Shown here: piece by piece, positions 19,447-29,718 of the stretch
Numbering within the stretch: the first letter of the stretch is position 1
Layout: each line of letters begins with the position of its first letter
Assembly: GCF_012641475.1 (NCBI RefSeq)
Contig: NZ_JABAIL010000009.1
Location: forward strand, 1 to 64,000
Source of the DNA: Flammeovirga agarivorans
Lineage (GTDB): Bacteria > Bacteroidota > Bacteroidia > Cytophagales > Flammeovirgaceae
Direction of reading: 5' to 3'
DNA: 64,000 nucleotides
Program-made: the position numbers and the translations under genes
Notes under the pieces: generated by a model
What the model saw: the letters and a program-made list of their open reading frames with translations, nothing else
What the model was told of the DNA's origin: nothing
The model's database searches: none

Positions 19447-22400
19447 ATGAAAAATATATTATTACTTTTTTTATTCATCTTAGGAGGACAGCTGGCACAA
19501 GCACAGTTGGGGTATCCTGTACAAACTGCATCTTCTGATGATAATGCAACTAACTTCAGTGCATCACAGGCAGTTGATGGTAGTAACAATACTTATTGGA
19601 ACGCAATTGATAGCAAAACAATTACATTGGAATTGGATAAACCTATGCCAATTGATGCCTATTCAATCCAATATAGAAACACTAAAGTAAATTCAACACA
19701 TGGTCCTTCTGGTTATGAAGAAAGTTATTTGTCAAAAAATGGACAAGAATATAAAGAGCCATTAGTTTATACAGCTAAAGTACTTGAAGGGCCAATCGAA
19801 GAAGTCAACTTCAGTGCTGGAGACCGTTCAAGTCGACTAGTGTTTGACTTGGATGAATTAGATATTCCGATGATTAACTCTACGCTTTCTATGTGGGTGA
19901 AGATGGATGATTCTGATGGTAAAGGGAGATTGATTTTTACTGTGATTACAAACGATAATAGAAGGTTTGGCTTAACAAAAAATACAGCATCCCATACTGC
20001 TGGTTTGGCTGGTGAAGGTTTTAATGCTGAATTGGATTTGGGTGATGATGGGGTAATTTCAAGTGATGGTGTATACCAAATCACAGGTGGTCAGTTTCTA
20101 GCTGATACGTACCATCATGTTGTCATTGTGAATAATGCAAAGAATTCAAAAGCTGAAAACATACTGTATATTGATGGTGTTCAATACAATGCAACCAATT
20201 CATCAAATACATCATCGATGCATGCAGCTGAAAGATTCTCACAACTTATTTTAGGTTACGATGGTAGGCTATCAAATGGTAATGGGGATAAAATTAATAC
20301 GAATGTAACTTTCGACAAAGTTCAGATATTTAATACTGCTTTAGATATTAATCAGGTTGCAAATCTATATAGAACAGAAACATCTACTTTACTTGATGGT
20401 GAAGAAGCATTTGTAGATGTGCCTCTATTCGAAAATAATTTTAATGACCTTCCAACTACTTCTCAATGGGTATTAAAAGGTTCAACGAACGGAGTAGATT
20501 ATACTGATATTGAAACGATATCAACAACTGATGAAGTTAGAGAAACACAAAACTACTCAAATGCTATAACTGAAAACTTTTATCAATACTATCAATTAGT
20601 TTTTGATCATACAGCTGAAGTTGCAGAAATTGAATTATCTACAAAAACTAGCTTCGAAGAAAAATTTGCAAACGTTGTTTTAGATCAAACTGACGGAGAA
20701 GGAGAGTTTAACCAACAGAATTTTGGTTCTTCATTAAGACAGTACAAGTGGTCTTATAAAAACTTATTGGGGTCAGGTACTTCTACGGATTCAGACAATA
20801 CAATCAATGGTAATACAGCAAGGTTTAAAGATGACGGTTTTATCGAAATAGCTTTAGTAGATGGTTTATCAAAAGTGGCTTTTCTATATAAAAATAGCTC
20901 TTTTGGAACAGGTACAGTTCAAGTAATGGTAAACGGAGAACAAGTAGGTACTGTAACTGGTACTGCTGAAGTTCAAGAAACATCATTCAATTTAGATACT
21001 CCAGTTGAAGGAAATGCAATACTTAGGTTCCAAGGGACAAACCAATTGTTATTGGATAATATTGCAATTCATGCCAATCCTGTTGAAGGTGGAGTAGTAG
21101 AACCAAATGCTATTTCTATTACAAGTGAAGATACATTTACTTTTGATGGAAACCCTGTATCAATCACAACATCTACAACGCCTGTCGATGCTGCTGTAAC
21201 ATTAGCTTTCTTTGATAAAGATGATACTCCTTTAGCAGAAGCACCAACAAATCCAGGAACTTATAAAGTGGTAGCATCTTTAACAGATGATGCTGAAGTT
21301 AAAGCCGAGCAGACATTTACAGTCAATGCTGTTGCAGTAACTTTTGAGATGTCAACATTGATTTTTGATATCAATACAACACCAAACTTTAAAACATTTA
21401 TCACACCGTCTCCTGCTGTAGAATTTACTGTAAATACAGAGGCTGTTGATATGGCAGTTCCTACAGATTATACTATCACTGCAACTTCAAATCAAACAGG
21501 ATATGAAGGGACTCAGGATTTTATAATCACAGTTTCGGGTGATATTCCAGTGGATATCAATTTAGTATCTGGCGAAGAAATTACTTATACATATACAGGA
21601 AGCAACGAAGTAAATGCGGCACTTTTCAATTTATCAGAAGATGTTACTTTTGATCTTACATTTGAAGATGGAGAGCCAATTTTACCAGGAGACTACTCAG
21701 TAAAAGTAACAGTCACTGCAGACGGTTATGAAGGTACAAAAACATTTGATGTAACAGTAGAAGGTATTGAATCATCTGTTGTTTTAGCAGATAATGAAGT
21801 GGTTGATTTTACAGGTGAAGATCAGTTCCCATCGGTTACATTAGGAGACGGAATTACGGAAGAGGATTTAGAATGGAGTGCTACTCCAAATGCAGCTACG
21901 GTTTACAATGCTTTAACTGCTACGATCAAGAAAGTAGGGTACAAAGAAATTGTATCTAATGCAGTAACGTTTACAATCAACTCGGTTGAAACTCCAGACC
22001 CGGATACAGATGAGCCAATTGTAAAAGAAGTGACAACATATGCTTCATCAGATTTCGAAGAAGAATTTGGTCCTGAAAACGTTGGAGATAATGATGATGC
22101 AAGCTATTGGAAAGCTGTGAAAAACACTACATTAGATCTTACTTTAGACGAAGGAACTGTAGTGGATAACTTCCAATTGAAGTACAACACCAATGAATTC
22201 ATTTCTACTGTTGGTCCAAATGCGTATGCAGATTCTTACTATAAAGATGCGACATTGTTTGACCAAGAATTTACAAGAGTTGAGGGTGTGAATGGTGAAG
22301 AAAATGGAGCGTTAAGTTTTGTGACAAATGATAGAAGAATCACTATTGATTTAGAGGATTTAGATCAGTCAGTTCAAAACTCTACATTCTCTACATGGAT

Positions 22401-24738
22401 TCAAACAGACAATTCAATTGCAAGTAGCCGAGTATTATTGACTTTAGAAGGTAGTAATGATCTAATGTTTGGTATCTCAAGTAACAATCAGAATGATGAC
22501 GGTACCCCTGCTTATGGAATTGGTTTGGCTGGAGATATTGCAGGTGGAATTTTCCAAAAAGTAGATTATGCTTTTGAAGCAAATACTTTCCATCATGTTG
22601 TGGTTTCTATTGCAAAGAGAAGTGAAACTAACAGTTCAATTACAATCTATGTGGATGGTGTTCAGACGAACAATGTCAAAGGTGGAAATCCAACTTTAAC
22701 AGGTGATATTAACTACAAAAAACTATACTTAGGTTACGATGGTAGAGTATCATCAAACTCTCAAAAGAACAGTATTCCATCTGTAGTAGATAACTTCGAA
22801 ATTTATGAGGGCGTATTGTCTCCAGAAGAAGTGAAGTACTTGTACAATCAAAAAAGTGCAACACCATTAGAAGGTGCTGTTGCTCCAGATGCTTCAACAT
22901 TGATTTTATCAAATGAATTTGATAACAAGAAGGAGTCACTTTCATGGACATTGAAAGGTTCTGCTGATGGAGAAGTGTATGAAGAATTAGGAATGTATTC
23001 TATTGACAATGTAGAAGGCGAAGCACTTCAGGTGTTCAATGGTAAGATCGATAACCCAAGAGGTTATATGCATTATCAGTTTGATTTTGATCAAAAGTTA
23101 GAGTTAAATGAGTTAGCATTATTGATCGAAAATGAGGTAGAAAATCCATTAATGCCTGCATTTATCACATTTGAAGAAACAGAAGAATTTGATTTTAATA
23201 ATACGGCAATTGAGGTTACATACGAAGTATATCCTAATGATTTAACAGTAGATTTATCTTATGAAGATCTTGAAGGGAATGATTTAGGAGCTGCACCAAC
23301 TAACCCTGGTACATACAAAGTGATTGCAACTGTAAACTCTACTGAGTATGAAGGTGCATACGAAAAAACAATCACAATCAATCCTGTAACAGTAGATTTT
23401 ACAATCTCAGAAACTACATTCAAAACAAATTCTGTAGTTGATTTTGAAGCGTTAATTTCTTCAGATCCAGAAGTGAATTTTGATGTAAATACTTCAGCGA
23501 TTGATCTTGCTACTGCAGGTTCTTACGATATCATCGTTACTGCAAATCAAGTGGGGTATAATGGTTCAAAAACTTTTGAAATCACATTGACAGAGCTTGA
23601 GCCAGTAAACATTACTATTTCACAGCCTATTTCGTATGATTATACAGGTAATATTGAAGTAACTAAAGATTTATTCACCCTATCTAAGGATGTAGACTTT
23701 TCACTAACATATTCAGCAGATCCTATTCTTCCAGGTATTTATAGTGTTACGGCGGAAGTAATAACAAGTGGTTATTCAGGGAAGGCGACTTTTGAAGTTG
23801 AGGTGAAAACAATTAAGGTAAATAGCTTTACTGCAGATGCTGAAATGTATTATACTGGAGAAATAGTTTACCCTACAGTTTATACAGATGGAAAGGATTT
23901 AAACATCGACTTTAAAATAGTAGGAGATATAGATCCAATCAGGTTAGGAGCTTATACTGTAGTGGCTACGATTGATGAAGTAGGATATGAAGAAATAAGT
24001 AAAGAATTCAACTATGAAATTGTACCAATCCAAGTGGATATTACTCTAGCAGATAAAGTAGTAGAATACAATTTTGGTGAAGAAGTATTACCGACTGTTA
24101 TTACTGGCGACTATGAATTGGAATACACTTATGAGTTCAATACTGGGGATGGGTCTTCATTAGGAGAGCACAAAGTATACATAGAAATTAACCAAGAAGG
24201 TTATGAAGGTAGTGCATTGTTAACTTATGAGATAGAGAAAATAAACCTCATAATTACATTATCGAATCTAGAGCATGTATTTGATCAAGGAGCGAAAGAG
24301 GTATATTATGATATAGAAATAGCAGATTCGACCTATTATTTCGAAGATATTCTTATTACCTATAATGATTCTACAGATCTACCAATTGAAGTTGGTGAAT
24401 ATATTGTCAAATTAAGTATTGACGATCCTTATTATCAAGGCACTGTAACAGATACATTAATTATACATTCAGAAGGGACTATCATTAATGATATTCATGA
24501 TAATTTAGAAGATCAATTGACAGTTTATCCTGTACCAAGTAATGGTAACTTTACTCTTGAAACTAATTTTAACTCAGGGATTCTAAAAGTATATTCATTA
24601 ACTGGTGAGGTGATCAAAACAAAATTATTCGATAGTCAGAAAATTAAAATGGATCTAGGTACAGTTGCTAAAGGTGTATATATCATTGATATTACAGATG
24701 GGAATAGAAGAATCACGAAAAAACATATTATAAAATGA
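19447..24738 (+). CDS. 1763-aa T9SS surface protein with duplicated LamG/discoidin-like modules
   Basis: A secreted protein (signal peptide ending QLAQAQ) in the SusE/SusF position after SusD, so probably a surface glycan-binding protein. Residues about 20-400 combine a discoidin-like strand set, a LamG/concanavalin-like domain (LYIDGVQYN, LILGYDGR) and a second discoidin-like piece. Residues about 855-1270 repeat the same order (IYVDGVQTN, LYLGYDGR). Each is followed by MBG/Ig-like repeats rich in NPGTYKV. The end (about 1688-1763: YPVPSNGNF...GVYIIDI...KKHIIK) is a T9SS type A sorting domain. No catalytic residues are recognised. A terminator follows. Confidence 0.85.
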   Translation: MKNILLLFLFILGGQLAQAQLGYPVQTASSDDNATNFSASQAVDGSNNTYWNAIDSKTITLELDKPMPIDAYSIQYRNTKVNSTHGPSGYEESYLSKNGQEYKEPLVYTAKVLEGPIEEVNFSAGDRSSRLVFDLDELDIPMINSTLSMWVKMDDSDGKGRLIFTVITNDNRRFGLTKNTASHTAGLAGEGFNAELDLGDDGVISSDGVYQITGGQFLADTYHHVVIVNNAKNSKAENILYIDGVQYNATNSSNTSSMHAAERFSQLILGYDGRLSNGNGDKINTNVTFDKVQIFNTALDINQVANLYRTETSTLLDGEEAFVDVPLFENNFNDLPTTSQWVLKGSTNGVDYTDIETISTTDEVRETQNYSNAITENFYQYYQLVFDHTAEVAEIELSTKTSFEEKFANVVLDQTDGEGEFNQQNFGSSLRQYKWSYKNLLGSGTSTDSDNTINGNTARFKDDGFIEIALVDGLSKVAFLYKNSSFGTGTVQVMVNGEQVGTVTGTAEVQETSFNLDTPVEGNAILRFQGTNQLLLDNIAIHANPVEGGVVEPNAISITSEDTFTFDGNPVSITTSTTPVDAAVTLAFFDKDDTPLAEAPTNPGTYKVVASLTDDAEVKAEQTFTVNAVAVTFEMSTLIFDINTTPNFKTFITPSPAVEFTVNTEAVDMAVPTDYTITATSNQTGYEGTQDFIITVSGDIPVDINLVSGEEITYTYTGSNEVNAALFNLSEDVTFDLTFEDGEPILPGDYSVKVTVTADGYEGTKTFDVTVEGIESSVVLADNEVVDFTGEDQFPSVTLGDGITEEDLEWSATPNAATVYNALTATIKKVGYKEIVSNAVTFTINSVETPDPDTDEPIVKEVTTYASSDFEEEFGPENVGDNDDASYWKAVKNTTLDLTLDEGTVVDNFQLKYNTNEFISTVGPNAYADSYYKDATLFDQEFTRVEGVNGEENGALSFVTNDRRITIDLEDLDQSVQNSTFSTWIQTDNSIASSRVLLTLEGSNDLMFGISSNNQNDDGTPAYGIGLAGDIAGGIFQKVDYAFEANTFHHVVVSIAKRSETNSSITIYVDGVQTNNVKGGNPTLTGDINYKKLYLGYDGRVSSNSQKNSIPSVVDNFEIYEGVLSPEEVKYLYNQKSATPLEGAVAPDASTLILSNEFDNKKESLSWTLKGSADGEVYEELGMYSIDNVEGEALQVFNGKIDNPRGYMHYQFDFDQKLELNELALLIENEVENPLMPAFITFEETEEFDFNNTAIEVTYEVYPNDLTVDLSYEDLEGNDLGAAPTNPGTYKVIATVNSTEYEGAYEKTITINPVTVDFTISETTFKTNSVVDFEALISSDPEVNFDVNTSAIDLATAGSYDIIVTANQVGYNGSKTFEITLTELEPVNITISQPISYDYTGNIEVTKDLFTLSKDVDFSLTYSADPILPGIYSVTAEVITSGYSGKATFEVEVKTIKVNSFTADAEMYYTGEIVYPTVYTDGKDLNIDFKIVGDIDPIRLGAYTVVATIDEVGYEEISKEFNYEIVPIQVDITLADKVVEYNFGEEVLPTVITGDYELEYTYEFNTGDGSSLGEHKVYIEINQEGYEGSALLTYEIEKINLIITLSNLEHVFDQGAKEVYYDIEIADSTYYFEDILITYNDSTDLPIEVGEYIVKLSIDDPYYQGTVTDTLIIHSEGTIINDIHDNLEDQLTVYPVPSNGNFTLETNFNSGILKVYSLTGEVIKTKLFDSQKIKMDLGTVAKGVYIIDITDGNRRITKKHIIK

Positions 24739-24761
24739 TAAGTTGACATTATTCAACCTAA

Positions 24762-24804
24762 GAGCCGATCTTTCTTGCAAAAATGCTGAAAGGTCGGCTT
24801 TATG
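24762..24804 (+). terminator. rho-independent terminator of the SusCD unit
   Basis: AGCCGATCTTTC (24762-24773) pairs with GAAAGGTCGGCT (24788-24799) through one mismatch, followed by TTTAT. It ends the sulfatase/FAS1/SusCD/surface-protein unit. Confidence 0.8.
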
Positions 24805-24898
24805 TCGTTTTGTTCGATTCAAGAATAATATATCGGATTTTAAGTGTATAAAATACCAATTTCAGCTATGAAAATTTTAAATTAGAAGATTATACTTT

Positions 24899-24906
24899 TA
24901 TCTTTA
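24899..24906 (+). promoter_or_regulatory. candidate -7 element of the regulator gene
   Basis: TATCTTTA fits TAnnTTTG at seven of eight positions and lies 80 bp before the AraC gene. No TGGCA operator is found 37-38 bp upstream. The regulator may therefore be expressed independently of the regulon. Confidence 0.35.
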
Positions 24907-24985
24907 AGATATAACTTATAGAAAAAAAAACACTTACATCCATAAAGGAATTTTTTTAAATAATCTGTGATTACAACCTTTATTT

Positions 24986-26029
24986 ATGGCACATAATTAC
25001 GAAAGAACCAGAATCCTTGACGAGCTAAATCTGGATTATGATGACGAAAATTTATGTATTCTTTTAGATTACTTGCATATTTATCGTTTTGATTCAGAAG
25101 AAAAGTTCAGACTTCACGCTCATCCCAATTTCGAGTTTCATTATATCGCTTCCGGTAAGGGAACGATTGGGATCTTAGACCCTAAATTTTTGAATAGTGA
25201 GCATGTCTTAGAGATGAAAGGTCTGTCTAACAGTGCCAATGTAGATTCTTTATTAGAGTATTATCTCAAGAAAAATAAAGAAAAGGAGTTAGAGGATTTA
25301 TGCACAATCTATCATGTTGAGAAAGGAGATGTTTTTGTAAACCCGGCAGGGCAATTCCATTTCCAAATCGCAGACAAAGACGATCCAATAGTAGAATACA
25401 GTTTTAGATGTACTTACGAGCCAAAAAAACTTGATGCTGATATACATACCATAAATCAAGATTTAAAGAAAGTTATGGAGTTGATTACGCAGAGTACGGG
25501 GAAAGTTTATAAAGATCATCATAACGTAGGGAAGTTATTTGAGTCTATTTTAGAAGAAGCCTCATTTAGAATGCCAGGGTATATTGTTAATGTTAAAGGT
25601 TTATTACAACAGATAATTGTAGCTTTTTCTCGTCATATGTGGGACAAGAAGAGCATGGAATACAACTTTCCTGAAATGGAATTGACCAACAAAAGAAATA
25701 AGATTATTGATACCTATATTGTAGACAACTTAGAGAAGAATATTACATCTCAAGAGTTAGCAGAGGTAGTCTTTATGAGTCAAAGAAGTTTATTCCGATT
25801 TTTCAAAAAAGAAAAAGGTGTTTCTGTACATCAATATATATTACAGTTTAAAGTAAATAGAGCTTTAAAACTATTGGAACATTCACAAATTTCATTAGCC
25901 GAAATAGCAGATCTTACAGGGTTTTCATCACAGTTTCATTTAAGCAGAGTGATTAAGAAACATACTGGTCAAAGCCCAAGTGAATACAGAACTTTAAATC
26001 ACCAGCTAGAACCCTCTACAACAGAATAA
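24986..26029 (+). CDS. AraC-family transcriptional regulator with N-terminal cupin sensor
   Basis: A 347-aa cytoplasmic activator. The N-terminal half is a cupin-like ligand-binding domain (RLHAHPNFEFHYIASGKG near 42-59, and DVFVNPAGQFHF). The C-terminal roughly 100 residues are two helix-turn-helix motifs: ITSQELAEVVFMSQRSLFRF and ISLAEIADLTGFSSQFHLSR, ending TGQSPSEYR. It is the only DNA-binding protein inside the PUL. There is no hybrid two-component regulator, SusR or ECF sigma/anti-sigma pair. It is therefore the best candidate to bind the direct-repeat operators found before PUL genes. The symporter gene begins 8 bp after its stop, so sensor and transporter are co-expressed and probably handle the same sugar. 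Confidence 0.93.
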   Translation: MAHNYERTRILDELNLDYDDENLCILLDYLHIYRFDSEEKFRLHAHPNFEFHYIASGKGTIGILDPKFLNSEHVLEMKGLSNSANVDSLLEYYLKKNKEKELEDLCTIYHVEKGDVFVNPAGQFHFQIADKDDPIVEYSFRCTYEPKKLDADIHTINQDLKKVMELITQSTGKVYKDHHNVGKLFESILEEASFRMPGYIVNVKGLLQQIIVAFSRHMWDKKSMEYNFPEMELTNKRNKIIDTYIVDNLEKNITSQELAEVVFMSQRSLFRFFKKEKGVSVHQYILQFKVNRALKLLEHSQISLAEIADLTGFSSQFHLSRVIKKHTGQSPSEYRTLNHQLEPSTTE

Positions 26030-26037
26030 ATATTGAA

Positions 26038-27630
26038 TTGGGATTATTAGATTTCGATATAGATCATTTAGTAATTCTCTTGTATTTGGTTTCAATTTTT
26101 CTACTTGGAGCCTACTTTTCAAAAAAGAGTAAGAGAGATGCAAAAGAAGATTTTTTAACAGGAAAGAGAGAACTAGGATGGTTTTCTACTGCACTTGTTA
26201 TTCTGTCTATGTCTATCGATACAGGCATAATGGGAGTAGCAGGTGTTGGTTATGTTTGGGGTTTTGCGATTCAACCCAATGCCGCCAATATGTGGTTTGT
26301 AGCTCCATTGGTGGTTTTAGTGTTTATACCGATCTATTGGAAATCGGGAATTAAAACAACACCCGAATATCTAGAAAAACGATTCGATACCAGAACAAGT
26401 ACGCTATTTTCTTTGATGATGGCGATTTATAACGTTGTCATTCTTGGAACATCTATCTATTTAGGAGGGTTAATTCTCAATGAGTTTATAGGAATTTCTA
26501 CCGAATTTGGAGCATTGCTATTACTATTAATAGTAGGAGGATATGTAATTTTCGGAGGGATGAACACCGTACTTAAAGTCAATATTTTCCAAAGTATCTT
26601 TATTCTTATTACATTGTTTGTGATTGGGGTAGTTACTTTTATCTCATTTGGGGGTTGGGAGACGTTCATCAATATTCAAGGTCAAACGAAAGCAGAGACT
26701 TCTCTATTAAGCACTTTAGGTAAATACGACCTTGATATTTTTACAGAGTCATGGTACCCACTACCTTTTGGTATTCTTTGGGCTTGTATTGCAGGTATGA
26801 GTTGGATTGCTTGTAATTACGGAATGGTGCAAAGATTATTGACAGCCAAATCGGAAGTGCATGCACAAAAAGGTATTCTAATGATGGGTGTATTACATGT
26901 GATTACCTTTAGTATTGCCTATATTATTGGAATTATCTCATCACAAAAATTCCCAGATGTGCTACCCGATAAATCATATCTATTAAGTATACAGGCGGTT
27001 ATACCGAAGGGAGGAAGAGGCCTTATTATTTCAGGGTTAATAGCTTCATTGATTTCTACAGTAGATGGTTTGCTGACAGCAACAGGAACGTCCATTTCTT
27101 TAGATATTTATAAGCAATTATTCAAACCAAAAGCTAGTAGTAATGAATTAAAAAAAGTAGCTAGAATTGTACAGGTATCAACAATGATTATTGCCCTTTT
27201 TCTTGTGATGCCTATGGCAATGAAATCACCTATTATTACAGATTTTATTCAAGGGGTAGTTGCTGATATATTCAGTGTGATTTCCGCATTATTCTGCTTA
27301 GGAATTTTCACAAGGAGAATAAATGGTAAATCAGCTTTTTATGCTATGCTTATTGGAATTATTATTTCTGTGAGTATACATTTCCTTACCAATATAAACT
27401 TTGTGTATAGAGGAATATTCTCCTTTTTCATTACGATTATTGTCGCCTTTGCTCTTTCAATTAATTCAAAAAGAAAGAACTTTGAAAACCTTACAATTTA
27501 TGATTGTTTGGAGGAAAACGGACAAAAATCAATAATTTTCCATTTTCACAAGATGAAACTACCTATTTTTTTTGTGATAATTATGTGGTTACTTTTTACA
27601 ATAGTTTGGGAAGGCTTTATTGTTCATTAA
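26038..27630 (+). CDS. sodium:solute symporter family (SSS) transporter
   Basis: A 530-aa inner-membrane protein with about 13-14 hydrophobic segments, of the SSS/SGLT family. Supporting segments are LTGKRELGWFSTALVILSMSIDTG near the N-terminus, GLIASLISTVDGLLTATGTSISLDIY in the second half, and a long hydrophobic C-terminus. It should import a sugar or sugar acid released by the PUL enzymes together with Na+. The start is TTG 26038: the first in-frame ATG lies well inside the protein, past the first transmembrane segment. It follows the AraC gene by 8 bp. The substrate is unknown. Confidence 0.9.
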   Translation: MGLLDFDIDHLVILLYLVSIFLLGAYFSKKSKRDAKEDFLTGKRELGWFSTALVILSMSIDTGIMGVAGVGYVWGFAIQPNAANMWFVAPLVVLVFIPIYWKSGIKTTPEYLEKRFDTRTSTLFSLMMAIYNVVILGTSIYLGGLILNEFIGISTEFGALLLLLIVGGYVIFGGMNTVLKVNIFQSIFILITLFVIGVVTFISFGGWETFINIQGQTKAETSLLSTLGKYDLDIFTESWYPLPFGILWACIAGMSWIACNYGMVQRLLTAKSEVHAQKGILMMGVLHVITFSIAYIIGIISSQKFPDVLPDKSYLLSIQAVIPKGGRGLIISGLIASLISTVDGLLTATGTSISLDIYKQLFKPKASSNELKKVARIVQVSTMIIALFLVMPMAMKSPIITDFIQGVVADIFSVISALFCLGIFTRRINGKSAFYAMLIGIIISVSIHFLTNINFVYRGIFSFFITIIVAFALSINSKRKNFENLTIYDCLEENGQKSIIFHFHKMKLPIFFVIIMWLLFTIVWEGFIVH

Positions 27631-27800
27631 CTAATCCTATTCAAAAAATATTCAATTAACTTCTTTGGATAAACAGTATTGTTAATAGCGGTACTTTATC
27701 AAAGTGTATATTAGTGACTAACAGGTAATGGATAATAATGAGTCATATAATATATATTATATCAGCTTTTCATTATAAATGATACAGTAAATTTTAAACT

Positions 27801-27867
27801 TGGCAATCTTGTGTATTTAGTTGACTAGGTTATATAACAAAACTTGGATAGGCAGAAAGTACATTTG
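27801..27867 (+). promoter_or_regulatory. PUL promoter with direct-repeat operator (site F)
   Basis: TGGCAATCTTGTGTATTT (27801) is followed 21 bp later by the weaker TGACTAGGTTATATAA (27822). The consensus -7 element TACATTTG (27860-27867) begins 38 bp after that. The first half-site matches site E (AGGCAATCTTGTATATT) at 15 of 17 positions. Confidence 0.68.
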
Positions 27868-27926
27868 TATATGATCATTTTAGAATGCCTTGAATTTGAC
27901 ATTTTAGATTGAATGAAAGAAATGAC

Positions 27927-29666
27927 ATGAAATTATTAGTTACACTTTATATTATTTCAACCTACTTTGCATCAGTATTGTTTGCACAGGGAAACTCATT
28001 CACTTTTGTGAAAAATGGTGAGTTATTTAATGCAGATGGTTCTAAAGCTGCATATTTTGGTGTGAACTTTCAATCATGTTTAAGTTGGGAATATAAAGAG
28101 CGACTAAAGTCTTCAGGTAAAAAATTTTCAAACGAATTATTAAAATATAATTCAGATGAAGGAATAAAAGAGTTAATAACTTTAGGGGTACAAGCAATTA
28201 GGCTACACCTAACCCCCAATGATTTTACTAATGAGGAAGGACATCTTGTAGATAATATCTATTCTCAGAATCTTGATTATACGCTTTCTTTAGCTAAGAA
28301 AAATAACATTAAGGTTTATATTACTTTGGTTAATGTGATGACAAAAGGATATGACCAATCTTCATTTCTCAATAAATATTTAAAGAATAAAGAACTCATC
28401 TTAACGGAGGAAGAATCTTTGGATAAGATAGAAGTATATATTAAAGAACTTTTGAATCATGTAAATCCTTACACAAAAGTAGCATACAAAGATGAGTCAA
28501 ATATTCTTTTTTTTGAGATATTAAATGAGCCTCATTACCCTAATTTCAAACATATTGAAAATAATGGAACATACTTAAAAGGATATAATGTTTGGTTAAC
28601 TGAAAATCAGAAAGTATCCACTCTGCAAAATTACGATGCATATACAGCGGAGTACACTACCGAATTTATCAATAGAATGTATAAAGTTATCCGGTCTACA
28701 GGAGCAAAACACCCAGTGGTTTGGAATTGTAATTGGAACAAGTTCTTTAATGGAAGGAATGCACTAAAAAGAGCCATTGCAAAATCTTCTGTAGAAGGAG
28801 TGGCCTTTTGTTTATATCCTGGACAGGCCAATACAAAGAAGCCTTATTGGAAACACCCTGAAAACTTGGAAAATATTGACTTTACAGAATACTTAGAAAA
28901 AGTAGAAACAAAAAATTCGTACCTAGCATGGGTAAATGAGAAACAGTTTCAGGAAAAGTTTGTGGCTTGTTATGAATTTGAAACATTCTTTAATCAGAGT
29001 GCCTATTTATATCCAGCTATGGCGGATGTTTTTACAAATTTAAGAGTACAAGTGGCAACACAATGGACTTATGGTTTGCCTATTTATGCAGAATATTACA
29101 ATGGATCACATTTCTTCAACTTAAAAACCACACCTGTAAAAGCAGTTAGCTTTATGACAGCGAGTAAAATATTTAACCATAACATTTTGCAAAATAATAA
29201 GGCGGAGTATGGTTACTCTTTTAAAAATGATGATTGTTTTTACAGTGATGACCATTTTTTTATTTCTTTAGGAAAGCATGAAAAAAACATCGATATCAAC
29301 TTGCAATATCCTTTTACAGTCATTGGGTATGAAGACAATGGTTTGGTAAAGTATGATGGTAAAGGTATGTATTCTTTATTTGTAGATAAGAATAGTATTT
29401 CTATTGATATTCAACCAGATAGTAAATGGAAATACACTCATTGGGATAATATAAGTAATCCAAAAGGTGAAATCAATACACAATTGAGTTACAATAAGAA
29501 ACATAAAATTGATGTAGGGCTTTTAATCCCTGAAGGTAAGAAAGTGAATGTTTATCGAATAGAGAAAGGTCATAAAACCTTAATCCTTAAAAATAAGTTG
29601 GTTACTGATATTGGAGTAAACGCAGGAAAGTATTGTGTTGAATGGGACCAAGGTAAAAGCAAATAG
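27927..29666 (+). CDS. clan-A (GH5-like) glycoside hydrolase, secreted
   Basis: A 579-aa protein with a signal peptide ending VLFAQ and a TIM-barrel fold of clan GH-A. The candidate acid/base is Glu201 in EILNEPH. The candidate nucleophile is Glu350 or Glu352 in CYEFETF. The N-terminal strand FTFVKNGELFNADGSKAAYF and GVNFQSCLSWEY are closely mirrored in the gene at 35638, so the two are paralogues. I cannot assign a GH family with certainty. The roughly 130 C-terminal residues look beta-rich. ATG 27927 was chosen over TTG 27909 because it gives a clean signal peptide. The next enzyme starts 52 bp later without a terminator. Confidence 0.75.
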   Translation: MKLLVTLYIISTYFASVLFAQGNSFTFVKNGELFNADGSKAAYFGVNFQSCLSWEYKERLKSSGKKFSNELLKYNSDEGIKELITLGVQAIRLHLTPNDFTNEEGHLVDNIYSQNLDYTLSLAKKNNIKVYITLVNVMTKGYDQSSFLNKYLKNKELILTEEESLDKIEVYIKELLNHVNPYTKVAYKDESNILFFEILNEPHYPNFKHIENNGTYLKGYNVWLTENQKVSTLQNYDAYTAEYTTEFINRMYKVIRSTGAKHPVVWNCNWNKFFNGRNALKRAIAKSSVEGVAFCLYPGQANTKKPYWKHPENLENIDFTEYLEKVETKNSYLAWVNEKQFQEKFVACYEFETFFNQSAYLYPAMADVFTNLRVQVATQWTYGLPIYAEYYNGSHFFNLKTTPVKAVSFMTASKIFNHNILQNNKAEYGYSFKNDDCFYSDDHFFISLGKHEKNIDINLQYPFTVIGYEDNGLVKYDGKGMYSLFVDKNSISIDIQPDSKWKYTHWDNISNPKGEINTQLSYNKKHKIDVGLLIPEGKKVNVYRIEKGHKTLILKNKLVTDIGVNAGKYCVEWDQGKSK

Positions 29667-29718
29667 AATTCGATGAACAAAAGTATTGCACATAGTGACT
29701 TCTATAAAAAGCATAACA

